A DNA stretch of 64,000 nt, from contig BQMF02000661.1 in NCBI GenBank assembly GCA_027922465.2, forward strand, positions 109,025-173,024, written 5' to 3'. The first letter of the stretch is position 1, and the number at the start of each line of letters is the position of its first letter. The stretch is from Turritopsis dohrnii (taxonomy: Eukaryota; Cnidaria; Hydrozoa; Anthoathecata; Oceaniidae). The position numbers and the translations under genes were made by a program. The notes under the pieces were generated by a model, which saw only the letters and a list, made by a program, of their open reading frames with translations, made no database searches and had not been told where the DNA came from. Shown here piece by piece: positions 61,101 to 64,000 of the stretch.

Positions 61101-63734
61101 TCTTTAGGTGAAGTTCAGTAACGAGGCTGCGGAAGATGCTGGAGGTGTTCGAAAGGTTTGCACTGTTGTAGTTACTTTAGTCACAATTTGTATATGTTCG
61201 TCGTAAAAATCCATTGCGACGAAGAGCATTTTCATTGAAATGGTGTGTATGTTTCTATAGAATTGTACTCCTCCGCAGTGATTTTCGTGATATCATTTCT
61301 TCATGAAATTTTTTAAAAGTGCCAGTTAACTAATCGATCCGATGTTGCCAGTACTTTTATATTGCTGACCATTGCTGGTGTTAAGCCACGGTCAAACTCT
61401 CACTGATACACATCCAGCACCAGCGCTCCATTAACGCCATCTTCTGCGTAGCAAAGGCCTACTTTGTCTTCAGTTGTTACTCTTTCGTCTTGTAGGAATT
61501 CTTCCTGTTGCTGATGAAGGAGATCATCCATCCACAATATGGCATGTTTGAATTTCACGAGTCACGTGTTGTCTGGTTCAACCCTGCGTAAGTTTCTGCT
61601 GAAACGTTTGTAATGATGCAGCTTACCCAATCATCGTCAACCTTGGCCCAGGTGTATCCCCACCCTTCTCGAGCTCAACTAAAATAACGCCCACGTAACG
61701 CCCATCTAGCGAGGTCAGTCCGAATTTTTGTCTTTACGGCTAGAGGGCGTTAGCGGATGGGCGTTAATTTTGAAAGAAACCTTGTGTGGGGTGAACATTC
61801 CTTTTCAGTAAGCTCCTCCTCGCCCGTCAAAGCAATTGCAAAGATCTTTTTTGATGGTACAAATACACTGATATGAATGATTTTGATTTCTACTTCGTAC
61901 TAAAAAATATCGTTAAAGTTTGCGGTAAAAACTTTGCGATTCCTGTTAGGGTTAAGCGAGAAAGGTTTGTGTAATGCCTCGTTCATTCAACGAGAATAAG
62001 GGACTTGCGACCGTGAAGATTGTATGATTGCATCTTGTTATCTTAGTACGCTCTACAAACACGGTGACTTTCATAAGCCATAGAATTACTCAATTGAGGG
62101 TGGTTTTGTGAGAGATGTTTTCCTAAATAGAGCAATAGAGCAATAAGGTTTTAAAAACAGGATACACTCTAATGGCTTGGAAATTTTTTTTGTTTGTGCC
62201 GGCGCCCCCACCCAAATTCGAAATAGACAGCCCCCCTACCTAAACGCGAAAAATAATTTTTTTCATGTATGCTTAAAGACTAAACTCTTTCTCAAAATTT
62301 TAAAACTAGAACTATTAAAAGGCTTAAAAAGCTAACAAAAAACTAGAAAAATAATAGTTAAAGAAAATACAGCTATTTATATAGAACAAAAAGAAAATAT
62401 TTTAATGAGATGAAAGTCTTGAACTAGCTAAGGAGGTAGCAGGTTCGATTCCGGCCGTCTACATAGGATGTAGCTCATTGGCTAGAGCACTTTAGTTTTT
62501 TCAAAAAAAGAAAGAAAAACAGAAGAAAAGGAATTAATAGTCAAAAGTGAATGGCAAATCTTTAAGTAAATCCTTACTAGGTTAAGTAGAAAGTTCTCTT
62601 AATTATCACAAGTCAGACAATCAAGATGCATTTTCACTTGTAAAACTTTAAACAAATTTTAATAAGTAAAACTTCAAACAAATTTTAATAAATTAATGAA
62701 TATTAACGTTTTGAAAATAAAGAAGAAACTTTTTGTACTGTAGTTATTTTGTTTAATTGTCATTTTTGCAAGCGTTTCTCTCACTTTTTTATAAAGTTCA
62801 TCATCATTCTTAATCTGGAGTATATTCAAGAGGTACAAAACCTCGAGAGTAGAAGCAGAAATCCTGGCACGGTCCTTGAAACATGTCTTTGACAATTTGG
62901 AATGGCTCTACTACGCTCTACTAGTGAATGGGTAAAGAGATCATGTCGTCGGAACATATAATACGCGGTTACCATTCTTGGTGAAAAGTCTCTTAAAAGT
63001 GTTTGGGAGAACGAGTTAAATTTGTTTGAATTATAAGGACCGCGTATTATAAGTTCCGACGACATGATCATGTCGACGCCGTTAGACGCCCCACGACATC
63101 CCCCTTTTCGCGGAACATGTCACTTTTGAAAAAAGAAAAGTAAAAGGAAATTCTAACTGAAGAAAATTCTAAACACATTACAAAGTCCTGAGCTTCGTTA
63201 TTTGCTTGCTATTCATTTCTAAAAGCATGTTAGAATCAAAATCAAAACATTCCAAACAATGCAATGTCTTCATTTTACACACGTGCGCGAAAGAAAGAGA
63301 TACCAATGGAACGTCTTCTTTTGAAAATTTGTATCCAGATCAACAAACGTCAATAGAACAAATTCATTATTACACAACGAAAATGTACTAGGACAAAAAT
63401 TTTGAGTTCATGGGAAAAAGATTTTAGCCCCCAGTCAACTGACCTAAACAGGAAGCCCCCCTCCCCCCCCCTGAGTAAGTAGCCCCCCCCCCTGATTTTA
63501 GAAAAAAAGAGCCCCCAACCAGAGTTTTGAGTTTTAGCCCCCCCTCCCTGAGAGCCAGGGGGGGTTGCATTACATGTACCGCCATCCATCACTGGTTGAT
63601 TTTATTTCGTTTTAGTCTTTTGAAGGTGCGGAGATGTTTTCACTGATCGGTGTCATCTGCGGTTTGGCCATTTATAACTCCACCATCATCGATCTGCACT
63701 TTCCTCTCTGCCTGTACAAGAAGTTGTTAAGAAA
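50527..63734 (+). CDS. HERC4: HERC3/HERC4-type E3 ubiquitin ligase (3' end beyond window)
   Basis: Exons: 50527-50644, 51028-51174, 51563-51719, 52054-52133, 52655-52844, 53447-53478, 53998-54089, 54370-54453, 54762-55139, 55547-55671, 56914-57019, 57471-57663, 57742-57791, 58183-58245, 58320-58379, 59036-59143, 59622-59711, 60285-60455, 61108-61155, 61496-61587 and 63616-63734. All are GT-AG with matching phases except the last junction, which is one nucleotide short. The first 426 codons form an RCC1 propeller (repeated CWGxNxxGQLG / VxCGxxHT). A helical linker follows (residues about 427-690), then the HECT N-lobe with LNVRRDHIVEDSL, EDAGGVRKEFFLLLMKEI and LIGVICGLAIYN. HECT ligases take ubiquitin from an E2 on a C-lobe cysteine, here outside the window. 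Order and length fit the small HERC proteins, HERC4 best, though HERC3 cannot be excluded. ATG 50527 follows an in-frame TAG. Confidence 0.88.
50897..51004. mobile_element. Hairpin MITE (family H) in HERC intron 1
   Basis: CCAGTGGGCAAAATTGAC at the left, ATGCACTCCTTCACAGTAATTTTTTAACAAATGTG at the right. The right end is only about 20 bp from the exon 2 acceptor. Confidence 0.6.
55820..56900. other. HERC intron 10, unassigned
   Basis: No gene. A GTGGGAACCCTGTGACG...GTCACCCCATCATC-type stretch (56380-56600) resembles words near 47040-47215, suggesting a diverged dispersed repeat. Confidence 0.35.
57118..57146. repeat. Interstitial telomere-like tract
   Basis: CCCTTACCCTAAACCTAACCCTAACCCC is about four degenerate copies of the TTAGGG complement, within HERC intron 11. 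Confidence 0.7.
58405..58468. mobile_element. Hairpin MITE (family H), short
   Basis: GTCGCGGAGAGCATTTTCATTGAAATACTCCTCTGCAGTGATC, ending CAACAAATTTGCCCAC; internally shortened. Confidence 0.55.
58697..58722. repeat. (ATA)n microsatellite
   Basis: About eight AAT/ATA units in a HERC intron. Confidence 0.9.
58890..58949 (+). other. Possible HERC cassette exon
   Basis: A 60-nt open segment beginning VSPDPFKLLY lies between a CATACAG acceptor and a GTATGA donor. It is in phase 0 at both ends, as its neighbours require. Other HERC proteins have nothing at this point, and the flanking exons join well without it, so it may be an alternative exon or chance. Confidence 0.25.
59738..59822. mobile_element. 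Hairpin MITE (family H)
   Basis: AAAAATCACTGCGAAGGAGTG and TTTCTATAGAAAT, then GCTCTTCATCGCAGTGACTTTTTGACG and a terminal TTTCTGCCCAGTG. Confidence 0.65.
60502..60599. mobile_element. Hairpin MITE (family H), best-preserved ends
   Basis: CAGTGGACAAATTTGTTAAAAAGTCACTGCGAAGGAGT is mirrored by ACTCTTCGTCGCAGTGATTTTTTGATGGTTTTACCCACTG. At 98 bp this is almost two arms only. Confidence 0.7.
61207..61290. mobile_element. Hairpin MITE (family H)
   Basis: ATTGCGACGAAGAGCATTTTCATTGAAAT then GTTTCTATAGAATTGTACTCCTCCGCAGTGATTTTCG. Inverse orientation to the copies at 59.7 and 60.5 kb. It starts about 50 bp after the HERC exon 19 donor. Confidence 0.6.
61640..62430. other. HERC intron 20, first part
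   Basis: TAACGCCCATCTAGC near 61696-61712 and its mirror GCGGATGGGCGTTA near 61752-61766 form a small inverted repeat. A C-rich patch lies at 62201-62245 (GGCGCCCCCACCC, AGCCCCCCTACC). No exon was recognised. Confidence 0.4.
62436..62500 (+). other. tRNA-like halves in reversed order
   Basis: A 3'-half-like segment, GGTAGCAGGTTCGATTCCGGC...GTCTACA (T-arm/B-box-like GGTTCGATTCC), is followed after two bases by a 5'-half-like segment, GGATGTAGCTCATTGGCTAGAGCA (D-arm/A-box-like). No complete tRNA cloverleaf can be drawn in the normal order. The junction of two tandem tRNA-derived units is the simplest reading. Confidence 0.55.
62935..63072. repeat. Long hairpin (31-bp inverted repeat, about 65-bp loop)
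   Basis: GATCATGTCGTCGGAACATATAATACGCGGT at 62939-62969 is mirrored by ACCGCGTATTATAAGTTCCGACGACATGATC at about 63037-63068 with one or two mismatches. It is probably a MITE whose ends are CATGTCGTCGGAAC. Confidence 0.75.
63440..63575. repeat. C-rich low-complexity tract
   Basis: Runs of 6-10 C separated by AAGTAG, TGATTTTAG and AAAAAGAG-like spacers. The spacing of AGCCCCCC words suggests a decayed subterminal repeat. A minus-strand Gly-rich frame here is a by-product. Confidence 0.6.
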
Positions 63735-63756
63735 GTATGTAGAAAAATATCCTTCA

Positions 63757-63878
63757 AAGTGGACAAAATTGCGGAGGAATCACTGCGGAGGAGTACATTT
63801 TCATAGAAACATACACACTTTTTTAATGGAAATGCTCTTCGTCGCAGTGACATTTTGGCGATTTTGCCCTCTGGGTTT
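63757..63878. mobile_element. Hairpin MITE (family H)
   Basis: AGTGGACAAAATTGCGG and TCACTGCGGAGGAGTACATTTTCATAGAAA, then GCTCTTCGTCGCAGTGACATTTTGGCG, ending TTTTGCCCTCTGGG. It begins about 23 bp after the exon 21 donor. Confidence 0.65.
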
Positions 63879-64000
63879 AGGGACATCTGGATTGTGAACC
63901 TTTTCTGCATGATTGTGTAGTAAATCTTACGAGAGATGAAGATGCTTTTCCATTTGTAAGGATATTCTAAACACATAAGCACTAATGTTTGTATTGAAAG

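Larger units (their letters stand above)
59622..63734 (+). other. HERC exons 17-21: HECT N-lobe
   Basis: These encode YPFALDVNIKSYLLQTDAEL, the region leading to LNVRRDHIVEDSL, FKKPLKVKF, DAGGVRKEFF, HPQYGMFEFHESRVVWF and LIGVICGLAIYNSTIIDLHF. These are the standard landmarks of the HECT N-lobe up to the E2-binding part. The coding sequence is left in phase 2 at 63734 with donor GTATGT. Confidence 0.8.

Noticed and set aside
63350..63592. Gly-rich minus-strand frame
   Set aside because: It is produced by the C-rich low-complexity tract and has no independent support.

Overview
This is an AT-rich, intron-rich and transposon-rich animal nuclear window. No rRNA, operon or bacterial-style gene packing is visible. 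Conserved metazoan genes (an MPV17-family gene and a HERC-family E3 ligase), GT-AG introns, a Death-domain gene and many TA-flanked TIR elements point to an invertebrate metazoan. I favour a cnidarian, probably a hydrozoan, but that is an inference from general character and not from a marker.

Layout. 1-18 kb is almost entirely repeats and transposon debris: TIR elements, a three-copy short repeat at 7.5-8.8 kb, a gag-like relic at 9.4-10.1 kb, a nested TIR element at 11.3-13.7 kb carrying a RING-like coding scrap, and an internally deleted non-LTR retrotransposon on the minus strand at 15.4-17.9 kb. 18.3-36.1 kb is the most striking object: one plus-strand gene whose nine exons I can join with phases that agree at every junction. 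It encodes about 1447 residues in the order N-terminal helical region, Death domain, SF1 helicase-like NTPase on a single 2.6-kb exon, fibronectin type III, two tandemly duplicated Ser/Thr/Pro exons, and ankyrin repeats. This is the architecture of an innate-immunity or cell-death sensor. Its introns hold a PIF/Harbinger-like MITE, a LINE scrap, a Gypsy gag-pol relic, a tRNA-derived SINE, a pogo-like MITE and a three-copy 158-bp tandem repeat. 37.4-39.1 kb is a nest of TIR elements, one of which carries a HIRAN-domain ORF and an ORF resembling a pogo-type transposase tail. 39-48.8 kb has no convincing gene, only MITEs and relics.

48.9-64 kb contains two conserved plus-strand genes in tandem. 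The first is an intronless-looking MPV17-family membrane protein. About 1 kb downstream is a HERC3/HERC4-type ubiquitin ligase with 21 well-supported exons, covering the complete RCC1 propeller, the linker and the N-terminal half of the HECT domain. The HECT catalytic cysteine lies beyond the window. HERC introns are densely loaded with one short hairpin MITE family. They also hold an interstitial telomere-like tract and a pair of tRNA-like halves in reversed order.

The two ends of the window do not form a pathway. The Death/NTPase/ANK gene is probably a signalling or sensor protein. MPV17 acts in an organelle inner membrane and HERC in ubiquitin transfer. All exon models come from reading splice signals and frame by eye, and no transcript evidence was available.
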